A stretch of DNA of 64,000 nt from Hsuehochloa calcarea. Taxonomy: Eukaryota > Streptophyta > Magnoliopsida > Poales > Poaceae. The stretch lies in NCBI GenBank assembly GCA_036346395.1, contig CM070609.1:29462223-29526222 (forward strand), read 5' to 3'. Position numbers and translations under genes: made by a program. Under the pieces are notes generated by a model that saw only the letters and a program-made list of their open reading frames with translations, was not told the DNA's origin and ran no database searches. This document shows positions 45,614-58,148 of the stretch, piece after piece (positions within the stretch are counted from its first letter, which is position 1; each line of letters opens with the position of its first letter).

Positions 45614-47391
45614 TGTGGAATTCATGGGAATATGTTACAGATCTTAGGATGATGTGACAATTGGCAATGGCGTTTACGGTTTGTAGTTTCACGTGTTTTC
45701 GACAAAGCTACAAGTATTCGGGCGGCGGTCCGACCGTCCTTGCATCGGCGGTCCGATCGGTCCCAAATCGGTCGGACCGGCCATGTGGCGGTCGGACCGG
45801 CGGTGACCTAAAAGTGTTCAAACGAGTGGGCCAAAAATAGGTATTGTAGGCAAGTGAGGGATCCCAATGCACTTGGTCTCATAATTTTGGAGTCTCCAAG
45901 AAGAAGTTCTATTCGTTTTAATTTCCGAAGGTTTGGATTTTGGGAGTATGAATTTCGGCTAAGTCCCAAGGGCGGTCCGACGGCTCACGAGGGAGCGGTC
46001 CGACCGCCAAGGGCGGTCCGACCGGCTCACCCGAGCGGTCGGACCGGTTTCTACTTGAACGACGACCAACCGTGGCGATGTTGTTTTGTTAGGTCAAAGT
46101 CATTGGTTTCATGGCATATGATTTGCATGATGCATGTTTTGACTAACATGGGTCAAGTTGTGAAGAACTTGTTCCCGAATCGTGTTTTCTTATCGTGGTT
46201 GTGCGGTAGCTTGGTGGTCAACGACGGTCAACGGCGAGGAGAATCGGGACTAGACTTGAAGAGTTGAGGTCGAACGATCGACGATGCGGGTGAGGTCAAC
46301 GACTCAAGCGTGACACAAGATGGACAAGGGTGACCTATTGGCAAATCCATGACGCATGGTGAAGCGGTTTAGGTCAAAAGTTAAAGACGGCGCTTTGCGG
46401 CGTGCGTGTGTGACCCGCTTATTAGTGGGCCTTAACGGAGCCCAATTGAGTCAAACCCTAGGAGTCTAGGCCTCCACTATAAATAGGAGGAGGTGGTGGT
46501 TGCACCTCTCTCTCTCGCCTTTTATGTTTCAAAACCCTAATTGTCTTTAGGGAGTTGAGGTGGAGGCTAGGGCTTTTCATGGTTTGAGGAGAATTTCGTG
46601 ATCCTTGATTGTCTCTGATCCATGATGGTGTGGATGTAATCCAGCATCAATCACGAAATCAATCTATGCAAGGTTTGCTTGAGATAAGTCTCTTTTCGTT
46701 CTTGCATTCAATTTCGTGTTTTTAGAACTTTCTTTGATCCGCGAGTTTGTGATTGATTCTTTCACGTGAATTAGCTTGCTGTGATATGTGTGAATCTATC
46801 TAGCATCATCTTGATCATCAATCACTCACGAACAAGCATTAGGATCAAGTTTTGTTCTTGCCCTGTTTTAGACCTTCTGTTAATCAATTGACAATTGCTC
46901 AAGATCGCTCCAAGAATTATCATAATATTCGATTGGAATAGGTCCTCAATAGCATAGAGAAGGTGTGTGCAAAGTTTCGTGAAGTTTGGAGTTGAGAATC
47001 AAAAGTTAGACCTAATTGCAACTTCGCCATCGGCCGATTTTCTCGCTTGGATCGGTTCAGATCGCCGGTCCGATCGCTGATCACCACCGGTCCGACCGAT
47101 TTGGAGCGGTCCGACCGCCAAGATAACAATGGTCCGACCGCCGCAATCGGTCCGACCGGTTCAAGATCTGAGGTCGACCGCCAAGATTTGTGTTGCTTCG
47201 ATTCTTCTTGAGTATTGTCACATTGCTTAGGGGTTTAATTGGATTCAATACTAGTCTTCAACAGATCTTGGTATATTGATCTTCATAGCTTTCTAATAGC
47301 TACTGGAGTGAAATTGTATTGAGTTCATAATTTGTGAAAAAGTGAGCGTGCTCCTATTCACCCCCCCTCTAGTCGCCTTTACGGTCCAACA
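45614..47391 (+). repeat. Copia A 3' LTR
   Basis: 1778 bp. Motif clusters at about 45719-45810, 45970-46050 and 47060-47180; most differences from the 5' LTR fall in these clusters or are small indels. Confidence 0.94.
46478..46486 (+). promoter_or_regulatory. Copia A 3' LTR TATA box
   Basis: TATAAATAG matching the 5' LTR box; could drive read-out transcription into 47.4 kb and beyond. Confidence 0.6.
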
Positions 47392-47396
47392 CATGT

Positions 47397-47770
47397 TGAA
47401 TTTTTACCTAGTAAAGGTTTCAACGAGGCAATCATTTCAATATTAATAAAACTCTTTATTACATTTTCAACATTCTTGTCTTATTTTTTAGAACTTTCAT
47501 ATGTATTTATGAATTCTACATATTTTTCTATTTTTTTTGAATTTTTCTAACTTTTTCTTTTATTTTTCCAGGCTAAGTGGTTGCGTTAAGTGTGCCGTGT
47601 ACGGCTCGACGGGCCAAATGGGCTCGTGCTAGTGTGGCACAGCACGACCACCCTTTAAGACGTGTTTAGATCATCACCCAGACCCAACACGACATGATTC
47701 TTATATGGGTCGTGCCAGGTCGTGATCGCGCCGTGCTGTCTATTTAGCCAGCACTACCGGATCAACTTGC
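47397..47770 (+). other. hAT 3' terminal region
   Basis: AT-rich 3' UTR-like sequence to about 47570, then 200 bp with GTGCCGTG, GGCTCGTGC, GTGGCACAGCACG, GTCGTGCC and GCCGTGCTG, the short repeated motif style of hAT subterminal regions. The actual end was not fixed. Confidence 0.5.
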
Positions 47771-47900
47771 ATCCTCTAATAGTCTCTCCCTCTCTACATC
47801 ACACACGTGTGTTAGGTGACAGGTGGCCGGGCGGAGGAGGGAGAGCAAGAAACTGTGGACGGCACTGAGAATGACTGATGATGGACAGGGAAAGCCTATG

Positions 47901-47932
47901 GACGATAACTGCACGGGACGATAACTGCACGG
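47901..47932 (+). repeat. 16-bp tandem duplication
   Basis: Two perfect adjacent copies of GACGATAACTGCACGG. Confidence 0.9.
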
Positions 47933-50608
47933 GCGTTGCATCGCCTTCCTGCCTTCACCTTTACATCAGTACCACATGATGATCTCCAACTAATCAGATA
48001 GTGGCAGTCCTAGCTAGTTAAAGGCACGGTAAGTTTCAGAGACTAAATAAAAATCACGCGCATCTCGTAACCTAAAATGCTATGCAAACTTTTGTTTACG
48101 TGTAGTTTGCTGGTTCATTGTGTGAGCAGTCATTGTGCAATGACCTGCAAGTCAGGAAATCGCCATATCAAAGATCAAATGGAAGTACTTAATTTCAAGC
48201 ATGTCTATTAACTTATTAAGCACAACACTACAAAGTACAAACACGTATCTATCAACTTCTTTGCTGATGAGGCAATTAAGCTTCCCTGTGTTTTAATGGA
48301 GGACACTTTCTTCTGCCGGTGTCTACCGGCAATGCAAAATTTAGCAATCTGTCCCATTTTCCAGATGCAAACCACAGCAGGGGCCGACAAGGAGACAGTG
48401 TGCCAAGCCGGCCGGCATAATGGCCGGGAAACCAATCCTATTGTAGGTGCCACACTACTGACATGGTTTTCAAATAAACAAGTGAGCACTGAACTAATTA
48501 ATAATGTGTAAAACTGATGAAATACAGAGAAATGTGTCACCATCAACTGCGAATTGAGGATGACAAATTGACAGGCTTCTAGATGCCATTGAAGAATTGG
48601 ACTGATAAATAGGGGATCCAATGGTTGAGTGTGTGAAGAAAGCTAAAGCAATGCATATCCTCGTTTGAATCTTCCTTTTTTTTTGTTTGTATTACCGCAT
48701 TATTGTATGCTTTTTCTTAGGCTGCCGATCGAGTTGCTGATATCTTAGGTTCGGTATAGATGAGGTGGTAGGTGAAGCTAAGTACATGTATATCAAAGTC
48801 AGTAGGTGAAAGCATACGTGTAGAACTCATAAGGATTATTAGATATACACTAGTGGATGTCTCATCTTCTCTTCAATTTCCACTCTTTGGTTAATACTGT
48901 CAATGTACTTATAATTAGTTTGAGCATCACCTGAAAGGGATTGTCCATTTGTCCTTGTTCATTTGTAAATTTGAAGAACCAATTAAAGAGTTTCTAATTG
49001 CATGCCCCTAGAGAAAAATACACAGATTCTAACACATGAATAATCCGAGGATTGATGTGAATCAAAGCATCTATAAGTGTAGCTGTGTAGGTAATGTTTA
49101 TAAAGTCTTCTTTGGTGAAAGTATAGATGCACCCCTCATCATGGTAGTACTTGCAAATCCCAAAAACCCAACTGTTAGTACAGCATGTCCTTATACTAGA
49201 AAGATCACACTATGGATGGGTAAGTGTTATTACCATTTGCTTGCTTCTTTCAAAACCACAAAGTATATACTCACAAGCAAATCGGTAGTTGGTCGGCATT
49301 TGTAGCCACACATGACTAAGCATGCTACATAATCAATCCCCGTCCCTTAATCTATTACTAATAATGGTTTTAGGGTTAAAAAAGGACAGCGTTTGATTAA
49401 GCTAGTTGAAGGCCAATCTCTGAAAAGATCGCTACTGCTGATTCTTGCATGTCATGTCAAGGTCACCCATCAGGTTAGTTTGAAAGGAGAACTCCTATTA
49501 GACGTCCATCTAGTGTTTTACCTTATTGACCAACTGGAATTGTATCATAAATCATTTATGATTTTGTAGTATTTGAAGACATGGCTAATGTCTACACAGC
49601 ACATGATGTATTTCGTTTTCGACAAATTTATGATAATTGGACATATAACTGTTAAATTTTGTGGAAAATACGTGTGGGTTGAAAGAGAAATGCCAACAGC
49701 TTTGCTTTATGTTAATGACCGCCTGTAACCTAGGCATCCCCCTATGATTTGAGATGTTAATTGGCCTTGGATGCATTGCTATCAAGTTTGGTTAATTAAC
49801 ACTAATTGTCAGCTTCTTCCACCTGCACCTCCCTCCTAATTGGAGGAGCAGGCGAGAGTAGTACAAATATTGTTCATAAATAATAAATTGTATATAAGAT
49901 GAACAAATTTAGACTTACAATACCATAGCCATCCTGAGAATGTCATGTGGATATCGGTTTTTAGCCGCCGGGAAAAATCCAGAATTCATCGGTGCAGGGT
50001 GAACACTAAATTTTGTTGACTACGAAGTAAGGCGAGATGTGACAAAGATATATCAGTGATAAATTTTAAGGGTTAGTTGAGATTTATTTTCTTTTTCTTT
50101 TTTATATTCCTATTCCATGTTGACAAATGAATTAGCAGTTGAAGTGGACAACAAAATCATTCTATTAGTTAAAACTAAGGATCAAACAGTTGATGTACTA
50201 TAGTATTCATTGCCAACATAAAGTTAAAGGACATGTGGGCGCCTTGATGGGCAATGCCTACTGTAGCAATTTACTGTATTATTTGCTATTGTAGCGTTTG
50301 GTATGCACCACCGTTCGATTTGAATTGGACGGCAGAGACAAAAACTCTAATGTATATCACTGTTCTTCTAGAGGATCCGTTTCCGTTGAGTAGGTCAAGA
50401 GTAGAATTGACTTTTTTGAAGTTATAAGGAATAAAATAACTCATTTGTACAAGTTTATAGCGAGTTGAGCATTTTCAACATTCTCCTCATCATATTTGTA
50501 TGGAAAGACTTTGAAATTGTAGAAAGCCACGTGTTCCACATTTTGATTTATGTAAACGGTGTACCGAGACACAGCGAGAATGTCAAGGCAATAGTTTCTT
50601 CGACTCAT

Positions 50609-50625
50609 ACACACACACACACACA
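50609..50625 (+). repeat. (AC)n microsatellite
   Basis: Eight AC dinucleotides followed by A. Confidence 0.9.
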
Positions 50626-50845
50626 TCAGCTAAATTTGAAACTAATACATGTCCTATATAAATCTAAACATAACAAAGGTGAGATGCACCGGATATACCC
50701 TGTAATTTACACCCTTTTGAGTGAGTTAACACCAAACTCTGTTTTGAGCCCTCATCTTTTTTCCTTTCCAGCATGCCCATAGTGGCAACATCTTTTGGTT
50801 TAATTTGTGATGCTAGTGGTTGGTTAATGGCAGGATCTGATACAC

Positions 50846-50877
<32 letters not shown>

Positions 50878-50897
50878 CTATATATATATATATATAT
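50846..50897 (+). repeat. (CT)n(TA)n compound microsatellite
   Basis: A CT run of 15 bases followed by about 36 bases of TA with one CTA interruption, next to the fold-back MITE. Confidence 0.9.
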
Positions 50898-50907
50898 CAT
50901 AGAACTC

Positions 50908-51111
50908 ACTTTGAGGTATCTTATAATCATTATTGGAGTATGCTCAAATAGATAAAGATGTATCATTATACGATTTAAGTAGTATATGAGAAGCGGGAGT
51001 ACGTACTCCCGGGAGTACATACTCCCGCATCGAATATACCACTTAAATAAATATATTATACTTCTTTATCATTTTCAGTATACTTAAATACCAATTATAA
51101 GATACTCCAAT
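50908..51111. mobile_element. Fold-back MITE
   Basis: Imperfect inverted repeat with arms of about 100 bp: left arm begins TTGAGGTATCTTATAA, right arm ends TTATAAGATACTCCAA; the centre is AGTACGTACTCCCGGGAGTA near 51010. No coding capacity. Superfamily is not clear and I could not fix a TSD. Confidence 0.75.
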
Positions 51112-51204
51112 GCGACTTGATTGAAAAAATTTCATTGGAGTCCTTTATTTTTTGCTATATACCCTTTTTCATATATAAAAGAAGTATATACATGCCCATT
51201 GGAT

Positions 51205-51447
51205 CTCTATTGTGACAATAATGGAGCCATTGCGTAGGCTAAGGAGCCGAGATCCCATCAGAAATCCAAACACATACTCAGGCGTTACCATCTCATTCGC
51301 GAACTGGTCGATAGAGGAGATGTTAAGATATGCAAAGTTCCTACAGATTCGAATATTGCTGATCCGTTGACTAAGCCTCTTCCGCAGCCTAAGCATGAGG
51401 CGCACACAAGAGCTATCAGTATTAGATACTTAAATGATTGTCTCTAG
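51205..51447 (+). pseudogene. Copia C RNase H C-terminus
   Basis: 81 codons in one frame: LYCDNNGAIA, stop (TAG where CAG is expected), AKEPRSHQKSKHILRRYHLI, RELVDRGDVKICKVPTDSNI, ADPLTKPLPQPKHEAHT, then a natural stop at 51445-51447. Confidence 0.92.
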
Positions 51448-51461
51448 TGCAAGTGGGAGAC

Positions 51462-52030
51462 TGTTGGAAATATGCCCTAGAGGCAATCATAAAGATGATT
51501 GTATTTCCTTATGTTCATGATATTGGATAATATGTTATCTTGTTCCTTGAATGAATCATTAGTTATAGATCAATGAGTACGTGACTTGTTGGTGAAACTC
51601 ATTAACTTATATGATATCATTCTAAATGTATCCCTGGTCGAATGTCATTGGTCGGAACAACCGTGACTCTACGACCAACACATGTATTGATTGATGGTCA
51701 TGTTTCACCGGTCATAGATATAGAGATATCAAATCAGTAATGTGAGTACATGTTAGAGAACATGGAGCTGGATAGACCCATCATTGAGACACTATTGAGA
51801 TTGTTATGAATCTATGTGTCATTTGTTGGTCTCAAGTAATGATGATGTATAATCCTTAGACCTGAGAACAGCATGGTTCCCTACATGTGTAATAGTACTC
51901 TTAGGGGTTACCAAATGCTACTCCGTAACTGGGTAGTTATAAAGGTAGCTTTCGGGTATGCTATGAAACATGCGGAGGGATGTGACTGGTCGAGATGGGA
52001 TTTGCCCCTCCTTGCATAACAGGAGAGATG
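51462..52030 (+). repeat. Copia C LTR, left part
   Basis: Starts TGTTGGAAAT after the purine tract AAGTGGGAGA. Interrupted by Copia B after AGATG at 52026-52030. Confidence 0.88.
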
Positions 52031-53632
52031 TGAGAGACCATGTGAGAGGTCCTCCACTCTGAGTGATGAGTATTTGACAAGTGTGTTGATTAGATTGAGA
52101 GTTGAGGTTTTCGGTTTGGACTGCTTCATTGAAGTCGGGAAATCGGAAGTACCACTGTATGGAGCGGAAGTTCCGATTAATCGAACTACCGGTGTTGAAA
52201 AAGGAACTTCCGATTTATCCGGTTTTGCTCTCTACCAAGGAAATCGGAACTTCCGCACAAGGGTAGCGAGTGTCCAAAAATTCGACATTGTGTGTTCTCT
52301 AAGATATCTAATCGGAATTAAATATCCGAAAGTCGGTTGTTCGATATCGAAGTACCGCAGTTGTTGAGCGCGAACTTCCGATATTCCCGACAAATCTTGG
52401 ATAAATTCGAAATCGGAACTTCCGCCGTGGTAAGTGCGAACTTCCGATTGTGTCCGTAATCGCGTAGAAGATTATTTTGTGATTTTGATTTTGTATGAGT
52501 TTGAGTCTTATACAATTGTTGATGCTATGATATTGTGCAATGCTATGTGATGTGTTTTTGTCTGTGTTGATCGCAGGCATCAAGATGAAGTCGTGGCGAG
52601 ACACGTGGACCGGACTAGGCGCAGGAGGCGTTGAGGTCGAACGGTCGGGATGTGTCAAGACGGCGTGAATCTTGAAGCGTTACGAGTCGTGCACAACAAG
52701 GTGTACGGAGGCTTCCGTAAGGTGCGCAAGGGCGAAGGGTCTTTTCGCAAGCGCAAAAGTGGAGGCGGTTCCGTCGGTGTAGCGGGCTTAATGGGTTGGA
52801 GGCCCATTAGCAAAGGCTATAAATAGGGAGAACCCCGAGTTAGGGTTAGATCTTTTGAGAGAAAATTAGGTTAGCTCTAGAAAAGGATTTGTTTTGCTTT
52901 ATTTGAGAGCTTGTTGAGAGGAGAGTATGATCTCAAATCTTATGTAATCTTTCCTCTGTGTTTCCTCTCGTAATCTCTTGATTCTATCAATGAAACTCAA
53001 GTTTTGATTACTCATTTGTGCCTCTCTTATTCCCGTCCTGTTCTTGTTGAATATTTAGGTTTTGATGCATCTTTTGATTCGTCCTATGAAATAGCTTGAA
53101 ACTTGATATCTAGAGTCGCTTTAATATTGCTAATGCATCCTCAAAGTTTCATGAACTAAGAATCGAGAATCTTGTTTATCGTGGGTTTTGGTCTCTCTTG
53201 CCCTTCTTCAAGAAATCCGATTTTGGCTTGTTTGTTGAATCTTTGTTTGCGATTCTTCTCCATGAGGTCAAGATGTTGCTTAGGATGATGTCCTGTGAAA
53301 CTTGACCAGAGAAGAGCATTCAAGATTTAGCACTTTGGATTTTTGGGAAAACCCGAGCGATCGTTTTTGTCAGACAATCGAACTTCCGATTGTCCAATGG
53401 ACTATCATGAGCGGAACTTCCGCACTTACCCCGAACTACCGGAGTGCGGAACTCATCACGGTAGAATCGGATCTTCCGATTTTTGATGTAATGTAATGAA
53501 ACTTGTTTTAGTTCTCTGATTTTGTGATACTCTTCTTGAGAGGGTTTTGTAGATCTTGTTTAAATACATTAAAAGGGGAGCTCTTAATTTTAAGGCACCA
53601 TTCACCCCCTCTCTTGCCATTTCGGTCCTTCA
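52031..53632 (+). repeat. Copia B 5' LTR
   Basis: 1602 bp. Clusters of CGGAACTTCCG / CGGAAGTTCCG motifs at about 52127-52450 and 53370-53485. TATA box at 52818. Confidence 0.94.
52818..52826 (+). promoter_or_regulatory. Copia B 5' LTR TATA box
   Basis: TATAAATAG, 787 bp into the LTR; repeated at 62119-62127 in the 3' LTR. Confidence 0.65.
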
Positions 53633-53634
53633 AT

Positions 53635-53645
53635 TGGTATCGAGC
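53635..53645 (+). promoter_or_regulatory. Copia B primer-binding site (shortened)
   Basis: TGGTATCGAGC, the same one-base-short form as in Copia A. Confidence 0.75.
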
Positions 53646-53687
53646 TTGTTAGCTCTTCTTGATAGATCTTAACCGGTCGGTTGAGCC

Positions 53688-55900
53688 ATGGCAACGACAA
53701 GTATTCCACCAAGCCTCCAATTTTTGATGGTCCGATTACCCTTCCGAAGAGCCGAATGGAAACTTACATCCGTGCTCGTGGGTATGCCATCCGAGAAAGG
53801 TGAAGGTTAGATTTGATGTTCCCGCCGATGAGAACATCAATGCCGGAAATATGGCCGATGTTGAGGCAAATGCTAAGGCAAGGAACATAATCATTCGTGA
53901 GTTTAAGGTATGAGTTTGATCGTATTTCTCATTTGATTTCGCTTATTACATCCGGGTGACCTCGATGCATACCATGAGGGCACCACTCGATTAAGACGGT
54001 TAGACAAGACCAGCCTGCGTGAATACAAGAATTTGAGATGCTTGTCGCGAATCTCTTGACGAGTGCTTTTCGCTTTCACAAGATTTTGAGCAACCTTCGA
54101 GCGGTCGGTCTTACATACCCGACTCGGATAACGCCGACGATGCTTGTCAGACTTGATCTTCGTGTTTGGTAGATGAAAGTGACTACCATCAAAGATAGCA
54201 CGGACCTCTCGACTCGACTCTTGATGCGCTTTACTCGCGCCTCAAGACTCACGAGATTGACATTGTCTCTCAAGGTCAAGTCACAATGATTGCTTTAGTC
54301 ACCGATCCCACTTCGGATCTTCTTCTCGAGTCGACACGGGTTCTCCCTAGCGCTCTCTCGTGACATAACCGATGATCGCTAGAGCAATTTTGAGGATGAA
54401 CACTAGCCCTCCTAGCTCGGAAGTTTTCCCATGCTTACAAGAGGAGGAGGGATGGTAAAAGAGGAGGTCCTGTGATTTGTTTCGAGTGTGGTGGCCCCAA
54501 CCACATCCGAGCAAACCGTCCCAAGCTTGGGAAGGGCAAAGGTGACTATGGCGGTCCAAGCAAGAACGACTACATCGACAAGAACCGCAACACGAAGCCC
54601 TCAAAGACTGATCAAGGCAAGAAGAAGTTCCGCAACTTTGGGAAGGCAAAGAAGTCGCTCCATCGAGTCCTCACCGCCTCGATTTAACCGGACACCAAAT
54701 GAGGTGGAGGGGTGGAGGACGATGATGGGAAGGACGATCATGATCCCAAGGACGACGGCAACTTCTCCCAAGATGTGCTTCATGGCCCTGGGCGAATCGA
54801 GCGACAATGAGCCGATCCGACTCGATGAGGTTAGTCCCACTTATGACCATTTTAATGATGCTTTTCTTAAGCTAGGTAGATTCCATGCTAAGTCTAGGCT
54901 AAGTGTGCCGGGTTGGAGAAGGAAGTAGCTAGACTATCACGGAGCTTACTTTACTTACATCCGCTCCCTCCCGTGATGAATGTGACACATGCCGTGCTTT
55001 GATTGATGATATGGATAAACTAAGGACCTTACATGATAGTGTGTCCTCCGAACTTGACATGATTAAGGTAGAGAACATTAGCCTTCTTGTGAATTAGAGA
55101 TGAGTAGGGTAGCACCTCCTTCATCCACTACTGTTGAGGCTATCGCTTGCACCTCATGTGAGGTTAAGGACAATTCGCTTAGAGGTCTTTATACCTTGTT
55201 GCTTGATCTGCCAAACTTGTGAAAATTGTAATAATCTCAAGATGAACCTAAAACGGCAGATCACAAAATTGTTGAATTTCAAGTCGCGCTACTAGAGCCT
55301 ATTGTTTCTTGTTTAAACCGACCTAAGTTAATCATTAACTAGAATCAGATTCAAGCGCTTCAAGAAATGATTGATCACAAGAATAAATTGGCTCAAGATG
55401 CTTCTAAGGACCTTGTTAGCTCACCATGCAATCATTGTTATAAACTAAAATGTGATTTGGTTGCCTTGGATGAAAAATGTGAAGCTAACTAAGGACCTTC
55501 TAGAGACACAATCATCCGCTTGTATTGTGTGTGTTTGGGAAGAAGTCTAAGGGTTTGGTAGAGACGCCTAGCAACGTGAACCAATCATAGCAGAGGATCG
55601 TTTCAAAGTCGGTCGTGCGTGCACAAGCCAATCTTTCCTCTCGTTGTTGGTTCTTCTTCCGCCCCTTACCTTCATTGCCTCTTCTTCCCCCGCTTCTTCT
55701 TGCACCTCTCTTTTCGGGAGTATCAAGATCTTATGAACACTCTCGAGAGGTTTGTAGGAGGCAAGAAGAAGCTCAATCTCATTCTAGACAAATCTAAAAT
55801 TTGCAGATTTAATCGTGGTCTAGGATATGATATCCGTGAGGATATGAGGAAGCATCCACCGCGTGCTCAAAACCATAGCACTGTGTGTGATCAAAACTAA
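53688..55900 (+). pseudogene. Copia B gag
   Basis: ATG at 53688. A zinc knuckle CFECGGPNHIRANRP near 54478 has R for the last cysteine. Further on are C-x2-C pairs in different frames (CDTC and TSCE about 54985-55165, CENC, CNHC near 55430), as in Copia A, and a GGKKKLNLILDKSK block near 55756 that matches SKGKKQLNMILDKSK of A. No long frame survives. Confidence 0.75.
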
Positions 55901-56399
55901 GCCCAGGGATCGAGAAAGTCAATTTTAAGTCACGGGTTTTGTTCAAAGGATTTCGACAAAGAAGGTGATTCCACCCGCAGCTTCGCCCTCGGCGATGGTA
56001 TCATTGCACTTTCTCGCCGTAAAGATGGACATTTAGTTGATCATTGCTTCAGCGCGCCAAGATCGCGCGTAGAGACCGTGTTGAGTTTCTTAGGCACATT
56101 CTGTGGTCACCCCTGATCTTGAGTGCACCTAAGACCAACATGAGGTCTAGGTTCGTTCCATCCGATAATTTTGGGCAAGATCGAGGACTTGGTTTTTCCG
56201 AAGTTTTCGATTGCCCTCATGCTCCCGTTGGTCGAATCTCTCGCCGTCCCGAGGGTAGATCTCGCTTTTCCTTTCGAGATAGCTACCATGGCGAGATCAA
56301 GATGTTATCGCACTTCGACTCGCTCTCCCATAGCAATGGATCCAAAGAACAGTCGAGATCTTTTGACTTGATGAGTGACAGAGAGCGAGGGTAGATAGA

Positions 56400-57950
56400 G
56401 GTCGCCTTTGCGTGACTACTTCATCTGCTCGCCGTGTTACTCAAGATTGGGTGCCAAAATCATCGCTGATTCACCCCAAGATCGAGACTTTACTGCTTGA
56501 CTCGTGGTCGCCGGCCGGGAAGGAAAGGTCCGGATTGTAGACTCGGTTGTTCACGCCATATGACCGAGATTCTCGCTGGTTTTCTTCCCAGCCCGTGCTC
56601 CGTGTGATGAGACGATCACCTTCTGAGATGCTTCATTTGGGCGCCATCGCTAAAGGTACTGTGAGCATTAATGATTCTTTATTTTAAAAGATGTTGCCTT
56701 AGTAAGTAAGTCGCAGATAATCGCTTTCGCCTCTCACCACCGATGACGGTTTCGAGGTGAGCTTTAAGAAAACAATTGCAAAATTCTTGATTCTTCTGTA
56801 GTCTAGTTTATGGATTTCTCGATATGGGAGGATCTTTCGTGCTGATTTTTCCGGATCTTCCGTGATCCTCTCCGATGTTTAATTGCTTCAATCCCGTGAT
56901 TTGACTTTCTCGCATAGGAGACTTGGTCATATAGGATTTGATCATCCGACCGAGTTAGCGCCACGATCTCATTCGTGGTTTGCCAAACTCAAAATGGTCA
57001 AGGATCTTGTTTGTGCTCCTTGCCGCACGGTAAAATGGTTGCCGCTTCACATCCTCCGCCATAAAGGACTATGACAGATGCACTGTGTCAATCGCCCATA
57101 TGGACACAGAGGACCACCAGAGGCAATGAGGAGGAAGTGGTACGCACTTGTCGTGGTCGATGACTTCTCGAGGTATTCTTGGGTGTTTTTCTTAGCCTCA
57201 AGGATGAGACGCTTACTCTTTTCGTGGTCTTTTAGTAGGCTTTCTGCTGAGCTCCCGTGTGCATTACGAGCACCAGACCGATAATGGCACCGAGTTCAAG
57301 AATTCCTACTTTGAGAGTTTTGTGGTGAGACAGTGTAGAGCACCGCCTGCCTCCATACATCCCCAACAAAATGGCGCTAGGAGAGGAAGAACCGCATCTT
57401 GGTCGAGATGGCTGTGACGATGCTTGATGAGTACTCTACACCTAGGAAGTTTTGGTGAGGCAATTGCTATCGCTTGTCATGTTTCTAACAGTTTTTTTCT
57501 TCTGCACTCTTGCATCGCACTTCTTATGAGTTGAGATATGGGCGAAAACCCGGCCTCGCATTTTCGTGTGTTTGGTTGCAAGTGTTTTATTCTCAAGTCC
57601 GGGAACCTAGATAAGTTCGAGTCACGATCTTGTGATGGGATCTTTCCGGGTTACTCTACTTCTTCTCGTGCCTATAGAGTCCGGAATCATGAGTCTAGTA
57701 AATTGTTAGAGACTCAGGAGGTGACCTTCGATGAGGCCACCGGGACTAGGCCCGATATCTCGTGTTCTTTAGAGCAATCGAGTCCATCTTTGTGGACGAA
57801 GAGGAAGACGGAGATGAAGGTTGTCTACTCGACCCAGCTTCTTCCTCCTCCTCTTGAGGTGCCTTCTTCCACCGCACTCGAGGAGATCACCTTACCTTCG
57901 CTTCTTCTCAAGCTAGTGGCTCTGCTCCTATCTCATCCGATCATGAGGTA
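56400..57950 (+). pseudogene. Copia B protease and integrase
   Basis: Protease is poor (a VDSGCS-like step near 56535). GAG-pre-integrase: LTFSHRRLGHIGFDHPTELA (56905 on) and VCAPCRTVKWLPLH. Integrase: VVVDDFSRYSWVFFLAS near 57145, a DNGTEFKNS-type step at 57280, then FRVFGCKCFILKSGNLDKFE at 57555. Many one-base breaks. Confidence 0.82.
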
Positions 57951-58148
57951 GAGGCCACTTCTTCATCTCACCTCGACCTCCAAGACACATTCAAAAGGAC
58001 CATCCTTCAGAGCAGATAATTGAGATCTCTTTGAGCGAGTCACTGCTCAAAACTGCATGTCTCTATTCTGCTCCATTCTCGCTTTGTTGCCTCATTTGAG
58101 CCTAAAGACGTTTATCATGCTCTTTCTGATGAGTCATGGACTAACGCC

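Larger units (their letters stand above)
36435..47391 (+). mobile_element. Copia A: complete LTR retrotransposon, TSD CATGT
   Basis: LTRs 36435-38227 and 45614-47391, both TGTGGAATTC...GGTCCAACA, flanked by CATGT at 36430-36434 and 47392-47396. PBS, gag, protease, integrase, RT and RNase H in Copia order, then ~1.8 kb of non-coding sequence before the polypurine tract. This long 3' non-coding part and the domain sequence recall SIRE/Maximus- or Tork-type elements. Frames are broken mainly by small indels although the LTRs remain very similar. Confidence 0.94.
17750..47770 (+). mobile_element. Decayed autonomous hAT (Ac/Tam3-like) transposon, heavily nested
   Basis: The body is defined by hAT transposase pieces at 19033-19143, 20920-21960 and 35426-36390. 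Both outer regions (about 17.8-18.0 kb and 47.57-47.77 kb) are full of short CACGGC/GTGCCG/GGCCCG motifs, as is common in hAT subterminal regions. Within it lie a MITE, an LTR palindrome, a Gypsy element and Copia A. Without those insertions it would be about 3.9 kb, a normal hAT size. I could not confirm the terminal inverted repeats or the 8-bp TSD, so the ends are approximate. Confidence 0.6.
47771..50845. other. Region without recognised genes
   Basis: No protein family or RNA gene recognised. Contains a 16-bp tandem pair at 47901-47932 (GACGATAACTGCACGG) and an (AC)n run at 50609-50625. Open frames at 48208-48621 and 49036-49305 look random. Confidence 0.6.

Noticed and set aside
48208..49305. 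Open frames of 137 and 89 codons
   Set aside because: Compositionally random, no domain, no promoter signal.
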